Positions 35,675 to 48,664 of a stretch of DNA of 64,000 bases are shown one piece after another. This DNA is from Sipunculus nudus (taxonomy: Eukaryota; Annelida; Sipuncula; Golfingiida; Sipunculidae), in assembly GCA_026874595.1 (NCBI GenBank), contig CM049321.1:17252479-17316478 (forward strand), given 5' to 3'. The notes beneath the pieces were generated by a model. It made no database searches, was not told the origin of the DNA, and was given only the letters and a program-made list of their open reading frames with translations. The position numbers and the translations under genes are program-made. Numbering within the stretch: the first letter of the stretch is position 1; every line of letters starts with the position of its first letter.

Positions 35675-37425
35675 ATACATTGAAGGGGATCCGGCAAAAG
35701 ACTTCTTGGTTTGAGAAACTGATACCAAGGGATAAACTTGTTGTTTTAGACGTCCACCTGTTTACGATATATGATTCGAAGTGAAACATTCATTAGTTCC
35801 CACTTATTTACAATTATCGACTCCAATTACGCTTTTTGTATACGACAGTCACTGTATCTGACACACTATACCATGAATTTATCTCTAAAAGATATCTTCT
35901 GGGCACTGGAATTAATCAGCCAAGGGATACGCCTACTCCAAGAAGTGTCAAGTGATAATTTACATCAACAAAACATTTCGTATATTAAAGCATATGAGCA
36001 CTTTGTGAAGTGTGCGTCCTTGCCTGTCATTAATTTAGCGTATTCATAGCTTGATTCTTTGTTTGTTATGTGCTTAACATTAATTTCCAAACGAAACGGT
36101 AAGAAAGGTTTTACGTAATTTCGAAAATAAGAGTAAATTAGAATCAAGAGTATTTAATTCATCTGTAACTGCTATGACCTTGAGTGATTTTATCAGGTTG
36201 TATATCTATCCAGAGCTATGATTTATTATTAAATAGCTCATAAGTAAAATGGCGGCACTTATCAAATGGCGAGAGTGAGCAACATATTTTTACGTATAAT
36301 TCAATAATTTATAAAGCTAAACGAACATCACCAAAATTTTAAAGTTATTTTTATATTTCTTGTTTAAACAGGAGAAAGGTTTATCTCATCGAGCATAGAA
36401 CCACTAAACATAGTTTTGGTTATTATTTCGCACACTTTCTTCAAAAGGCCAAAGAACCACCTATAAAGCAAATAATGAAATTATTAGTCTTTGTGTCTCC
36501 TGCGTACTTTGGAACTAAATATAAAACGTAATCATGACGGAATCGACCTCAGTTATAGATTTTCACCGAGATATCGGACCAATACAATAGGAAGACAAGA
36601 AAACTTATAGAATAGGAGAACATCGCACGACAACGTTCATCTGGAAATTCGTCCGAATTAATAAACTAAATTGTTACGAGTCGACCTCATCAACGTAAAT
36701 TTTGGAATCATATACATACTTTTAATCAGTATAACACAAAATTAAAAAAAACTGAAAATTATGTCATCACGAATGCGAACTCTGAAAGGCAAATGATGAG
36801 ATACACGGTAAAATGTCATAATCATTTCTCGAGGCATATACAAAAGTACGCTCCCGAGGCAGCGGATATCTTTCGCTTCTAAAGAAGCTACTGATTTTCC
36901 CGCTGCCTGGTTTGACCGTTTATGATACACTTAGACACCAGGTGGTGGGTCTGTCTGATGAAAAAACTGCTGATGTGACTAGCAGCCGACTAAATGCCAA
37001 TTAACAACACTCGTTAGGCATCAAGGCTCCGCCCAGAGCTGCGCTTCGAGCGCCGCTTAATGACAGTTTTATGTTTACTTCTAGTAAGAAAAGGCGAATT
37101 TTTATTGCTCCATCTTCGTTCTCGCCTCAACGAACGATTCGATTATGACATTACGACTATGTTAGCGTAGCCATGTATCCGTTGTCAGCAAAACTGAAAC
37201 CAGCCAGCGAGGTGTGCATGGAGCCTATGTTGTTACATTTCGTTTGAATTACAGTTCACCGGCCGGGCATCCTATGTGCACATGGACCTGTGCAAACCAA
37301 GTGAAGGGGAGGGGGGGGGGGGGGGGCATTCCCTCTGAGCCTGTGGCCTGTTCAAACGGTTGCAAGTGCGATGAGCTGTAACACAAAATGAAATAAATAA
37401 TATTGTCTTCCAGCACAGGGCAGGG
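35675..37425. other. Unannotated spacer; locally GC-richer near 36.95-37.25 kb
   Basis: A GC-richer stretch with several CpG (about 37020-37060, 'gctccgcccagagctgcgct') is the only promoter-like composition in this half, but no start codon or exon follows. A 92-codon plus-strand frame at 35771-36049 and a 62-codon minus-strand frame at 36742-36930 are unassigned. A G run lies at about 37311-37326. Confidence 0.35.
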
Positions 37426-37426
37426 T

Positions 37427-40035
37427 GCTGTATTCCCTATATCCAGGCGTACATTCCCTGCATCCAGGCCCTGCATTCCCTGCATCCAGACTCTGTATTC
37501 CCTGCATCAGGACCCTGATTTCGCCGTATCCAGTCCTGCATACCCTGCATCAAGGCTTTGCATTTCCTGCATCCGGGCCCTGTATTCCCTGTATCCGTGC
37601 CCTGTATTCCCTGCGTCCAGGCCCTGCATTTCAAGCGTCCAGGTCCCGCATTCCCTGTATCCGGGACCTCTATTTCCTGGATCTTGGCCCTGTATTCCTT
37701 GCGTCCAGGCCCTCTTTTCCATGCTTCCAGGCCTTGTTTTCCCTGCGTCCAGGCCCTGTATTCCCTGTATCCAGGCTTGCATTCCCTGCGTCCAGGCCCT
37801 GCATTTCATGCGTCCGGGCCCTGCATTACCTGCATCCAGGCCCTGTATTTCCTGCGTAAAGGCCCTGTATTCCCTGCATCCAGGCCCTGCATTCCCTGCA
37901 TCCGGTCCAAGTGTTCCCTGCATCAGGACCCTGTATTCCCCGTATCCAGGCCTGCATACCCTGCATCCAGGCCCTGCATTCCCTGCATCTGGGCCCTGTA
38001 TTCCCTGTTAACAGGCCTGCATTCCCTGCATCCAGGCCGTGCATTTCCTGAAACCAGGCCCTGTATTCACTGCATTCAGGCCTTGCATTCCCTGCATTCC
38101 CTGCATCCAGGCCTGCATTACCTGCGTCCAGGCCCTGCATTCCCTGCATCCGTGCCCTGTATTCCCTGCGTTCAGGCCCTGCATTTCCTGCATCAGGGCC
38201 CTGTATTCCTTGTATGCGGGTCCCGCATTTCTTGTATTTGGGCCCTGTATTTCCTGGATCTGGGCCCTGTATTCCTTGTTTCCACGCCCTGTTTTCCCTG
38301 CGTCCAGGCCTTGTTTTCCCTGCGTCCAGGCCCTGCATTCCCTGCGTCCATGCCCTGCATTCATTGCGTCCAGGGCCTGTATTCCCTGCGTCCCGGCCCG
38401 GCATCCCCTTATCCAGGCCTGCATTACCATCTTCCGGCCCTGTATTCCCAGCAACCGGCCCTGTATTCCCTGCGTCCATGCCCTGCATTCCCTGCATCCG
38501 GGCCCTGTATTCCCTGCATCCTGGCCCTGTATTCCCTGTAGCCAGGCCCGCATTCCCTGCGTCCAGGTCCTGCATTCCCTGCATCAGGGCCCTGTATTCC
38601 TTCTCATTTCCTGTATTTGGGCCCTGTATTTCGTGGATCTGGGCCCTGTATTCTTTGTTTCCAGGCCTGCATTCCCTGCATCCAGGCCCTGCATTTCCTG
38701 AAACCAGGCCCTGTATTCACTGCATTCAGGCCTTGCATTCCCTGCATTCCCTGCATCCAGGCCTGCATTCCCTGCGTCCAGGCCCTGCATTCCCTGCATC
38801 CGTGCCCTGTATTCCCTGCGTCCAGGCCCTGCATTTCCTGCATCAGGGCCCTGTATTCCTTGTATGCGGGTCCCGCATTTCTTGTATTTGGGCCCTGTAT
38901 TTCCTGGAACTGGGCCCTGTATTCCTTGTTTCCAGGCCCTGTTTTCCCTGCGTCCAGGCCTTGTTTTCCCTGCGTCCAGGCCCTGCATTCCCTGCGTCCA
39001 TGCCCTGCATTCATTGCGTCCAGGGCCTGTATTCCCTGCGTCCCGGCCCGGCATTCCCTTATCCAGGCCTGCATTACCATCTTCCGGGCCCTGTATTCCC
39101 AGCAACCGGCCCTGTATTCCCTGCGTCCATGCCCTGCATTCCCTGCATCCGGGCCCTGTATTCCCTGCATCCTGGCCCTGTATTCCCTGTAGCCAGGCCT
39201 GCATTCTCTGCGTCCAAGTCCTGCATTCCCTGCATCAGAGCCCTGTATTCCTTCTCATTTCCTGTATTTGGGCCCTGTATTTCGTGGATCTGGGCCCTGT
39301 ATTCTTTGTTTCCAGGCCCTGTTTTCTCTGCGGCCAGGCCTTGTTTTCCCTGGGTCTAGGCCCTGTATTCCCTGTTTCCACGACTGCATTCCCTGCATCC
39401 AGGCCCTCCATTTCCTGAGTCCATGCCCTGTATTCACTGCATCCAGGCCTTGCATTCCCTGCTTCCCTGCATCCAGGCCTGTATTCCCTGCGTCCAAGCC
39501 CTGCATTCCCTGCATCCGTGCCCTGTATTCCCTGCATCAGGGCCCTGTATCACTTGCATGCTTGTCCCGCATTCCCTGTATTTTGGCCCTGTATTTCCTG
39601 GAACTGGGCCCTGTATTCCTTGTTTCCATCCCCTGCATTCCCTGCGTCCAGGCCCTGCATTTTCTGCATCCAGGGCCTGTATTCCCTGCGTCCAGGCCCT
39701 GTATTCCCTGTATCCAGGCCAGCATTCCCTGCATCCTGGCCCTGCATTCCTTGCATCCGGGCCATGTATTATCTGCATCAGGACCCTTTATTCCCTGTAT
39801 ACAGGCCTGCATTCCCTCCGTCCGGGCCTTGCATTACCTGCATTCGGGTCCTGTTTTCTCTGCATCCAGTCCCTGCATTCCCTGCATCTAGGCCTGCATT
39901 ACCTGCGTCCAGGGCATGCATTCCCTGCATCCGTGCCCTGTATTTCCTGCATCAGGGTCCTGTATTACTTGCATGCGGATCCTGTATTCTCTGTATCCAG
40001 GCCTGCATTCCCTTCATCCAAGCCCGTTCCCCGCC
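37427..40035. repeat. 22-bp minisatellite, about 118 units, open in many frames
   Basis: The unit is CCCTGTATTCCCTGC followed by rTCCAGG, with point variants and occasional 21-bp units. Because the unit has no stop codon in any phase on either strand, long open frames appear in several frames. The longest are 381 codons at 38214-39359 (plus) and 252 codons at 37826-38584 (minus). Since 22 is not a multiple of 3, each protein repeat spans three units (66 bp, 22 residues). Plus-strand products are proline- and cysteine-rich ('GPVFPASRPCIPCIQAL' type). Minus-strand products are glycine-rich ('QGMQGLDAGNAGPG' type). There are no splice sites, start context or flanking exons, so I regard it as a non-coding tandem repeat. 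Confidence 0.95.
38041..39407. repeat. Higher-order repeat inside the 22-bp array
   Basis: A run of distinctive variants (GCATTTCCTGAAACCAGG, 'tgcattcaggccttgcattc', 'ttctcatttcctgtatttgg') recurs at a period of about 650 bp. Copies start near 38041 and 38691, and a more diverged third starts near 39408. The first two are nearly identical, including their indel pattern. This points to recent block amplification over older unit-level turnover. Confidence 0.85.
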
Positions 40036-40039
40036 GTCT

Positions 40040-40550
40040 TGACCCTGATAGGCCACTGCATCCGATACTGCAGACTGGGGCTCACTTCGTGCAAATCTCC
40101 CTCACTTTGATCTGAGTGTCGTTTAATCATGACACCACCAATCATTCTACAAAATATGTTAGAAATATGCAGGTATCAAATTTATTATAAAGATATTTGC
40201 TGAGATCCAGGAAAATTATTCCCTGTAACTATTACAAACACTGAAGGAAGGTAGCAGCTGTGGTCGTTTGGTACACACCGAATCTACATATCAATTCTGG
40301 TAACTATAAGCTAAGGGCATCTGCGCTTAGCAAGGTCCTTTATATCAATTATACTAATATTTAAAAAAATAAAGAAGGTTTTGGAAAAAACGGCCGTATA
40401 GGAAATCTTCCGCAAGCGTGGACCTAATAAAGGAACAAACCTTTTATTGTTTTGCACTCAGGGAAAGAAAATCAACCAATGGCCAAATTATTGATATAAC
40501 TAATAAACTTGTATAATCCTATATAACTATATAAATATATATATAGTTAT
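40040..40550. other. Unannotated spacer
   Basis: Nothing is recognised except a short palindromic AT stretch near 40520-40552. Confidence 0.5.
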
Positions 40551-40584
40551 ATGCACTCGAAACTACACAAACATAACAGCGCGT

Positions 40585-41048
40585 CAGGGAATGTCAAATG
40601 CGGTGACCGCCGCTGTGAGATTTGTGATATTTTAAACACTAAACCCACATTTTAGTCCCCAGGATCTAACATAAGCCTCAGACTAGGCCCTTTTTCTTGC
40701 AATTCCTTAAATGTCATTTACTTAATTACATGTAAAAATTGAGCGAAATTATATAGGAGAAACCGGCACCAAATTCAGGCTCAGAATGAACAACCACAAA
40801 AAAAATAAAAAATCCGTGACAACACTCCCGGATTCCCCGTGGCCGCACATTTCAACAAATCCGACCATTCTCTCCGAGATTTAACATGCACCATCCTAAA
40901 AGGTAACTTTCCCTCCAGCAAAGACAGATTCACATCCGAACAAAAGCACATGCATTCCCTACGTACGCACATAAAAGGATTGAACAAGGACTTGGCTTTT
41001 CTCTGTAACTACCCAGCACTCAGCACATACTTTTCCCCTCGAGACTAA
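40585..41048 (+). pseudogene. Decayed C-terminal region of a Penelope-like element (GIY-YIG endonuclease)
   Basis: Three pieces in different frames add up to the end of a Penelope-like polyprotein. At 40599-40625 is a cysteine cluster of the form C-4-C-2-C (CGDRRCEIC) that precedes the nuclease in this family, interrupted soon after by an in-frame TAG. At 40750-40794 is the nuclease core YIGETGTKFRLRMNNH, with the conserved arginine and the H of the second motif. At 40839-41048 is AAHFNKSDHSLRDL, followed by a region with a conserved E and GLNKD, ending SPRD and a stop. At least two frameshifts (one at the A run near 40797-40812) and one stop separate them, so it is inactive. In life the enzyme nicks target DNA for reverse transcription. 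The reverse transcriptase part is not visible upstream, so the copy is 5'-truncated, which is usual. Confidence 0.85.
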
Positions 41049-41212
41049 CCCCTCCCTGCCTTTGATACCCCAGCAGCCCTGTTTTCATGTAGATATACAC
41101 AGGCCAGTTCTGACAAGACATCAGACAGATTAATGGGTATAGCTGGCAAGCCTGCCCCGTTGACCTAGCGAAGAGTCATACCATCAGCTTTGTTTACAGT
41201 TAGTCAGTCGCT

Positions 41213-41240
41213 CTGACGAAGGCTACAGGGGTAGCTGAAA
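41213..41240 (+). ncRNA. Hammerhead-ribozyme-like motif of the Penelope element
   Basis: CTGACGA (41213-41219) fits the conserved CUGANGA box. A stem of six pairs follows (GGCTAC 41221-41226 with GTAGCT 41231-41236, one G-U pair), then GAAA (41237-41240). Its place between the coding relic and the (TA)n tail is where Penelope-like elements carry hammerhead motifs. One extra A sits between the first box and the stem, and stem III is very short, so activity is doubtful. Confidence 0.55.
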
Positions 41241-41363
41241 ATTTAGCAACAATCTGTATATGTTATCCAAATAATATGATTGTTTGAAATGTTGGCGTTG
41301 ATGTCTCTCTTCTTTTTATGTTCATTGACTGTCTTAAGCCAGCACCCGGAGAATTTAGAAATG

Positions 41364-41364
<1 letters not shown>

Positions 41365-41433
<69 letters not shown>
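41365..41433. repeat. (TA)n microsatellite, 3' tail of the Penelope relic
   Basis: TA tract of about 69 bp, about 125 bp downstream of the hammerhead-like motif. Confidence 0.97.
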
Positions 41434-41434
<1 letters not shown>

Positions 41435-41435
<1 letters not shown>

Positions 41436-42865
41436 CTATGTAATTGATGCCCTAGGATGTTGATTCCATATGCTCGTAAGTTGAAAGGTCACCAGCAGCA
41501 AAACGCCGGTCGCAAAAGTTTGGTCCGTCTCACCTTCCTCCGAAGGTCCTTAATGATTAGGTTTCGGTTATTTTGGTGTGTACTTCACATCAGAATTGAT
41601 ACCTGTAATAAAAGTCTAATATTATAATTAGTTAAAATGTAGAGCAAGTATGATATAGTCCTACTGATCATTCATCCTTGAAGCTTAAATTTGTACACGA
41701 GACGTCAATCCATCTTTGTTTCTTTAAGGACTTTAGCTCTTCGGGCTGTCTTTCTAATTGCTTCAAGCACCTAAAAGAAATTGATGTCAATCGACTAACA
41801 TTTAAAACTGAAAGAAATATCTGTTTCAAAGCAAGGTTAATTGAGGGCTGCCCTATCGTTAAGTAACATGAATATATGATCTACATTAGAATAGTTTACA
41901 ATAAAGCCAATTACTGAAACCGTTAAACCAATTATAACTGGACAGTTTTCTGCCAGCCAAAATCAATGAATACTTCCTTGGTTCATTCAATTAAAAAAAA
42001 AACTACTTTCTGTTCATAAAAATTAGGGAGCTTAAAAGTTTAAAAGTTCTTGTCCGACCAATTTTAAAATAGAAAAAGGCATAACCCGATAAGAACAATA
42101 TATTACAACGCAGTTGGTATCGCGAAAGACACAAATAGCTAAATGGTGTTGGAATGAATCCGTATATTTATGCTAAACATTAATGTGATCGAAAAACTTA
42201 CTAATTTTTAAAACGGTTGGGAGAAATGACTGAACAAGAAATAACATTGGACAAGATGATTCACCGGCAGTTAAAAACTTTGATAATTAAACATGAGAGG
42301 CTTTGGTCAGGCAGTAGCAGACGCTCGTGGTTCCCTTAAATTGTGTATTTTTTTTGTTTGTTTACTCATCGATCATTCAAGTCTATTATATATTAATCAT
42401 AGCACATATATAATTACCACAACTGTTTCATATTACGTATCATACCTGATTGATATACGCATATCGTATTTTACTATGTACAGATATCATACATGTTTTA
42501 TATAGAAATATATTTGTCCAATAAACCGATGTATTAAGCAGTCAATCTGTGTTAGCATTAAGATATAATCGTATCATTTGAGGATTATGGGCAGCGGACA
42601 GCGCTACTGCAGAGAAGATCAAACTATATTAATATTACTGCCATCACGACTACGTGTAAGCCTTCATAGGGCCGTTTCAGTGGCCAAACTCCGTCATAAT
42701 TAGAAAAAAAGTCTGTTTAACCCGCATTCCATTTTAATTGACAAATGCTCCCCATGGACCTATCTTTCGACATTTTTCTAAGGAGCATGACACTTGAGTG
42801 TATCAACTCAGAAATAATGTATTCGGAATTTAATTTCTCCTGTACATTTCAGATATTTCACCATG
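41435..42865. other. Unannotated spacer
   Basis: No gene or repeat is recognised. Confidence 0.5.
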
Positions 42866-44029
42866 CAAACTATGACCATGGAATGCCAATATACATCGTT
42901 ACTCAGCGCCCGATTTAAAATACCGCAATGTAAACATTTTTGTTAGGAAAGATGTAGAAACCCCAGAGTGGCCTGCCGTGAAAGCCAACTTGTAATCATG
43001 TTGTGCTTATGTTCATGACCATATACAGTATACCAGTAACAATCAGTTTCAACTCAAGTAGACCTGAATTTTAGATAGCATTTAATTTATGCATACACTA
43101 TATATATTACAATAGAGTTCATTGTCATTCGAGCTGCAGATATAAGGCTAAATATTTTCATACTACTCCTCCTGAAAAGACATGCCCGTGACTCATGAGG
43201 GAGTCTGTGTTGTGGTATCATATTTAAAGGTGATACAAATAATTAGAAATTTATCTAAACACATTTAACTCAGGAAGCTGAAACAGATACCTCTCATCCA
43301 CAGTGAAGAATGTATAGAATCCCTTCCTGTTTGGGTCCATGTTAAATTGGCGTCATATCCACGTCAAATAATCACTTATGAAATAAGTTACTAACCTCAC
43401 ACGGTTTTCTTACTCATATCGTATTTAAACCATCAGACCTTTCTGGTGGGGTATTACTTTCAGTTGGAACACGTTTCGACATTACACTGTAAAATTAAGG
43501 CCAAAAGACTAAAATTACAAAAAAAACATATATAAGCGATGCACATATTTTTTAGATTAATTTTTGTTTACGTTTTCATTTCACACATTAATGAGGGAAT
43601 CATTCAGCCGTTGGTATTTGGGTCTTCTTCTGGTTATAATTAATCAATTGTCTATTAATCAATCCTTAATCTGGGAACGACGAAAGTGACGTGCCTCACA
43701 GTTAAATATACTTCCGTATACATATATCATTATTATTGTGATCATAATAACGATGGGACGGATCATATCTTATGAGAAAAAAAAACAGTCAAACTTAGAT
43801 AGGAACCTCGATTCTAAATAAAATATATACAAAACGCAATTGAGGAAAAAAATCCCTTCGATTTCCTAACTTTAAAATCTACCTGATTGTACAGCAGACA
43901 ATGAAGTTAATAATGAAAACAGGTTTGGTAAATCACGTACTTCCGATCGAAACCCACCTGAGCGCACTTTTCAAAGGTAAACTAAAGCCAATTTTAATTT
44001 TATAATATATTATATGGAACAACACGTAA

Positions 44030-44728
44030 CTACGATGGAATCTCGCCTTGCATCCACCCCACATTTGCAACCACCCCGTGATAACGACTACTTTGCTTCG
44101 TCTCGAATATTATTTAGTGTTATTTATGTTTATAGATGACTGAAAATTACGACCACTCCTGAATTCAGAATTACGGTTAGCTTTCCTAGCCTCTGCGCTA
44201 ATGCAACCACCGCCGAAAAGTACTGCAATAACATTTGTCACGAGTCAATGGCTGCGTCTTGTCACAGCCGCCTTAATGATAGATCAAAGAGGGCAACACG
44301 GTATCCAAACCCGAGCATTAATCTGGTCCCCCATTTCTTCCTGACTCAGTGTCCGCGACGAGACCCACTGAGGCGTACGTTATAGATCAAAGCGGGTAAC
44401 CGGCAGACTGTCTTATTAATAAGCTTGTCTGTCTGGATAACTGTCCTTGCGTCTCCGGCATCTAAATTAACCTAACAATGCTAATTGCACTGCAAATCAC
44501 TTGTATTATAACTATCTAATGGTGCGGAGGCGAGAGCTAAGTATATCTACTTTTCATATATTGTTCGATCCTCATTGGTTCAAATAACGACCATACTCGC
44601 ACTGAGCATTGAGCTTATCCACAATTCTGTCGTGCATGTATTATGTCACGTATTATGTTCAATATGTATTCAGTAGGTCAATACCGTATTGCCTTTAGTG
44701 TAATTATCTGTAAATCGCCGGACACCAC

Positions 44729-44789
<61 letters not shown>

Positions 44790-45080
44790 TATATATATAT
44801 ATTTTATGAATAAATAATTTAAAACAATTTTCTTTCTTGTCAACTACACACCACAAATATAAATAATTAGGGGACTTCCGCAAAATAAAACATATTTTGT
44901 GATACACATAAAGATATGCCATTGATATACACTGATACACATTAAACATCGGCGTGTTTTATGAAAGCCTGGAAAGTAGACCAAGGTTAGAATATCACAC
45001 CCCCACGAACACCCCCAATAACGACCACTTTGCTCAGTCCCCAGGGTGGTCGTCATTATGGGGTTCCACTGTATATAAAC
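44030..45080. repeat. Insertion specific to unit A, with 'accacc' repeat phrases and (TA)n
   Basis: This stretch separates blocks 1 and 2 in unit A and is missing in unit B. Its left part (44040-44190) has 'tgcatccaccccacatttgc', 'aaccaccccgtgataacgac' and 'ttacgaccactcc'. Its right end (44995-45075) has 'ataacgaccactttgctcag' and 'gggtggtcgtcattatgggg' ending in 'gttccactgtatat'. A (TA)n tract lies at about 44739-44802. It may be one element with related ends, but I could not define exact termini. Confidence 0.45.
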
Positions 45081-45934
45081 CAGTCGCATTGCTGTCATAA
45101 TGTTACACTCAGCATAATGGTTTACCAGCTTTTGAATGAATGTGGTCGTAAGACAAAACGTGTATGACATATATAGTTAAAATGAATTATTTTTTATGCA
45201 CAAAGGCTTGTTGGAATTTATAAAAATAGTTTCAGATTAGTTGCCCATTTATATTGCTAATTATTAAACAATAGTACTTTGACTCAGATAAGGTAAGGCA
45301 CGGTACATCACGTCAATAGAAGACCACCTAACTATACTGAGTACGATTCTTGTACCAGGTATGAACATGTAAAGTCACATAAACTTATTATAAAAATCTT
45401 GTCAACTATTAAATGTATCCTATTTCATGTCATCTATTTTTCTGCAATAATTATGGTTCTGTTAAGATCTGTGTTTGGCACAGTCAGTGGTCATTACCAA
45501 GGCTTGGTAATAATAAAAGCCGTTAAAAAACCCATCGTTAAATCATAATTCCTTTTTAGCGGTAGGCCCATGTCACGCCTATGAACCTCACGGCACCATA
45601 AGAGAGATATATTATTGTTATCTGCTGTTTTTTTAGGCGTTTGTCGAATCAAACCAAATATAATTACTAAAACGACCAAAAACAAACTATTGCCAAATCT
45701 GACGAATATTAAACAACGATATTACTGTAAGCCAGAAAAAAAAAAACGCGCACCCGATAATACACAGATAGTCCGTTGGTTTATGTACAGGTTATTAAAA
45801 TGTATAGGGGCGAGTCGAAATGGCTACCGATGGTAATCAAAATATTTATAACAAGGACAATTAAAAGCAAATTGTCCAATGACAAAAAATGCCTTCACTA
45901 ATATGCTCTCACAAACCGTGACTAAGGACCTTGT

Positions 45935-46125
45935 TACGACCAACAATGTAACAACCGGCAGATAATGTAATAACGGCCCATATTGTAATATCATTAGGAC
46001 ATTGCGTTATAACGGGTCATATTGTAAAAAAAAAAACGACCCAAATTGTATAATCATTCCCAGCCCATATTGTAATAAAATCGCAAGTGGGTGAAACGGC
46101 CGATATTGTAATACAATCGCAGGTG
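45935..46125. repeat. Irregular short repeat with 'cccatattgtaat' phrases
   Basis: About seven copies of a phrase like 'ggcccatattgtaata' (near 45942, 45957, 45975, 46014, 46036, 46062, 46098) are spaced by 16-39 bp. It has no counterpart in unit B, so it expanded in unit A or was lost from B. Confidence 0.75.
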
Positions 46126-48430
46126 AGTAAAAGTTCAATAATTTTATAATATAAGTTTTAAGTAAGTGAACATACAAGTATGAGTAAAAACAGAAAACAT
46201 GGATTAACATAAAGACACTCTGTTTGAAACGGCGACCAAGCCAATATGAGCGAAATATGGCTATGATTCATGTTTATCCTTTTGTTAAATCAGTGTATGT
46301 ATTACAAACGAATATTCACGAAATTGTTCTTAAAATTACTTCCGATTTCAAAGGGGTGTATCTGAGTTAAGGCTATTACAGCTGACAGGCTAATTTATCG
46401 GGAAGAAATTCATCTTACCAAATGGTAGACCTTGTTGCTATTTGAAGGACTTCTTACTCATGGAAATCCAAATTACCGTCTTTTCCCTGTAAATATTTGC
46501 TGAAAAGGGTTACACTAAGTATACAAGCGGCTCAAGGGGGGGGGGGGGGTCCCGGCAAGGCTTTTCACTCTGTGAGGAAACGCTGAGGCAAGTGATTTAT
46601 CCGCAACACTAGAAGTAATATTTATAGGTGATCTTCAGGGAAGTTAAAAAATTTGATTCAACCTTTCTTATTTTTTAGGAAGCAGCAAAGTAAAGGTGTT
46701 AAACGATATCGTCGTCTGCAGCCCGAAGCTTTTGGTTAAGTAAATGGTGGATTTTTTTTACAATCTTGTGGTCTAGACCTAAGCACCAACTCAATTAATC
46801 ATTGATAAAATGTGTATACTGAGGAAATTTATGATGGTTGGGGATTGGGGAACGATATCCTTTCGCTACAATGAACTTGGACTTTAAACATACACCAATG
46901 GCGCAATTGTAAATGTATGAATGAAGTAATATTTTCATATAAAATATGTTGAATAGGAATTATTTCAAGACTAATTCAAATAATATGAGTTTTTTTCTGG
47001 TAAGGACTTCATAGTATAAGTAATATTTGGAAAAAAAATACCTGGGCAATGTAAAGAAAAGGCCTGTTTTTGACAATTTTTTTAACGAGCCCTAGAACGT
47101 TTTGAGAAAAGCAGTGACTCAGCGAAATGTGATAACCTGGGACAGTATTAAATCAATTTATAACATGAATCCATATAAGGCTCTCCTTTATAGTCCTTAA
47201 TTCCCCCCTGAAAGTCATCTGCTTAGTCTGTATGTGTCAATTTTAGGAGGCTGATCGTATGATTCAACAGTTTTTTTTTTAAATCTACTCTTGATTTCCC
47301 TAATTTGTGACAAAGCAACAGCGGCAATCAGCGCACAAGTTGTTCCTCAAGATCACCTTCCCACATGTCATTAAAATCTAAATAAGAAATCAAAGGTCAG
47401 ATTCATCATTTAGTTTCCTGATAATGATAGAAAATGACAACGCCATGTTTTGTTGAAACAAAACATAAACTACGTTTTGTAGTCACAAGATGTATGTATC
47501 AACTACTCTGACACCAATTTTCTTAAGAAAACATAAATTCTTACTCATTCCTTTAAGACAATAGTGAGATTTTAATCCCAACTGAACGATGCATGGCACA
47601 TAATACAGTTGTACGGGTCGTGATCTGAATCTGAATCTGTATATAAAGCAAAGGGAAGACATTAACAATTTGTGTCCATTTATTTCCAGACGACACCGTA
47701 AGCAAATTATAAATAAAAGTGATGTTAACCTCAGATAAAATGTGGATTATATGAAAAAACTATATAGAATATATATTCTATGTGAAAACAGCCCGTGTAT
47801 CCAGTCCCTTCATTCTCTAGCGTTTTCTTAGACAGAAATCACTTGTTATTCAAGAGACTTTCTCACCGCTGGGAATTCCTGTCAGGCATTCAGGCCTTAA
47901 ACCAAGAACAGAAAAATAGGGTTATTTGTACAATACGACGAGAATATGGGTTATGATTTCGGACCGACCTGTTTGCACTGGTTATATGTACCGATGCCAA
48001 TAACAATCATTCGGGTGTACGCCTGATGAATAAATAAATAACAAGCGCAGTCTGCCTTAGAGAGATTTTGTTTGGGATGGTTAAAAAAAAAACCAAGGCC
48101 CCTCTCCTCTTTTCGTAATTATAACCATTCAGATGTACATATTTAAACAACTCTGAAATATTTTCAAGCTTGAAGCTGTCTGGGTATTGAAGCGGTGCTT
48201 ATAGTGCAGGAGCATATATAATCCAGTGATGAATGTATGAACCTATTTACATACCTTTACAGTCCCTAAGAAAAAAACTGTTCATAAGCGACAGTCTGGC
48301 ATTTATGTTGGATTCAAAATGTGCGCCTTTAGATGCCGAACATCCAATTAATTACCTAAAATCTATATGATGATACACCGAATTTCCTAATCGGTAAATC
48401 AACTGCCATTTTCTGCTGAGTAATATACAC

Positions 48431-48664
48431 TCACACGTTTAGACAACTGGCTCTCAGAATATACATGATCTTTCTTTTGTTCAGCTCATGGAAAGAATTC
48501 CAGTAAAAATTATTTCTCACGAATTCAGCTTCCTCACCTAAAAGATGTCCTTCATTGGTCTTGCTAATTGAATAAACAACCACAGGGGCTCGTATGGCAA
48601 TGCACGCACATGGAAACGTATTTAATACATGCAAAGTTAAACTCATGGCCAAACAAAATGCCAC
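48431..48664 (-). CDS. Possible last exon of a transporter-like protein (unit A)
   Basis: This minus-strand frame encodes a hydrophobic segment (TLHVLNTFPCACIAIRAPVV) followed by VYSISKTNE and a charged, soluble tail of some 45 residues. The sister frame at 57535-57717 keeps the same frame with no indel through about 130 bp, and replacements are conservative (I/V, L/V, T/I). The surrounding duplicated DNA is full of indels. An AG acceptor (…CGGTAG) lies just upstream. A final membrane helix followed by a Y-x-I motif and tail recalls the C-terminus of GPH/MFSD-type major-facilitator transporters, but this is a resemblance and not an identification. It could also be an exon relic. Confidence 0.3.
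   Translation of the reverse strand: MAFCLAMSLTLHVLNTFPCACIAIRAPVVVYSISKTNEGHLLGEEAEFVRNNFYWNSFHELNKRKIMYILRASCLNV

Noticed and set aside
37826-38584. Minus-strand glycine-rich frame as a collagen-like protein
   Set aside because: Glycines do not hold a G-x-y period, and the frame is an inevitable product of the stop-free 22-bp unit.
38214-39359. 381-codon plus-strand open frame as a proline/cysteine-rich protein
   Set aside because: It lies wholly in the 22-bp tandem repeat, other frames and the opposite strand are open too, and 21-bp units shift the frame. There is no start context, signal peptide or splice support.
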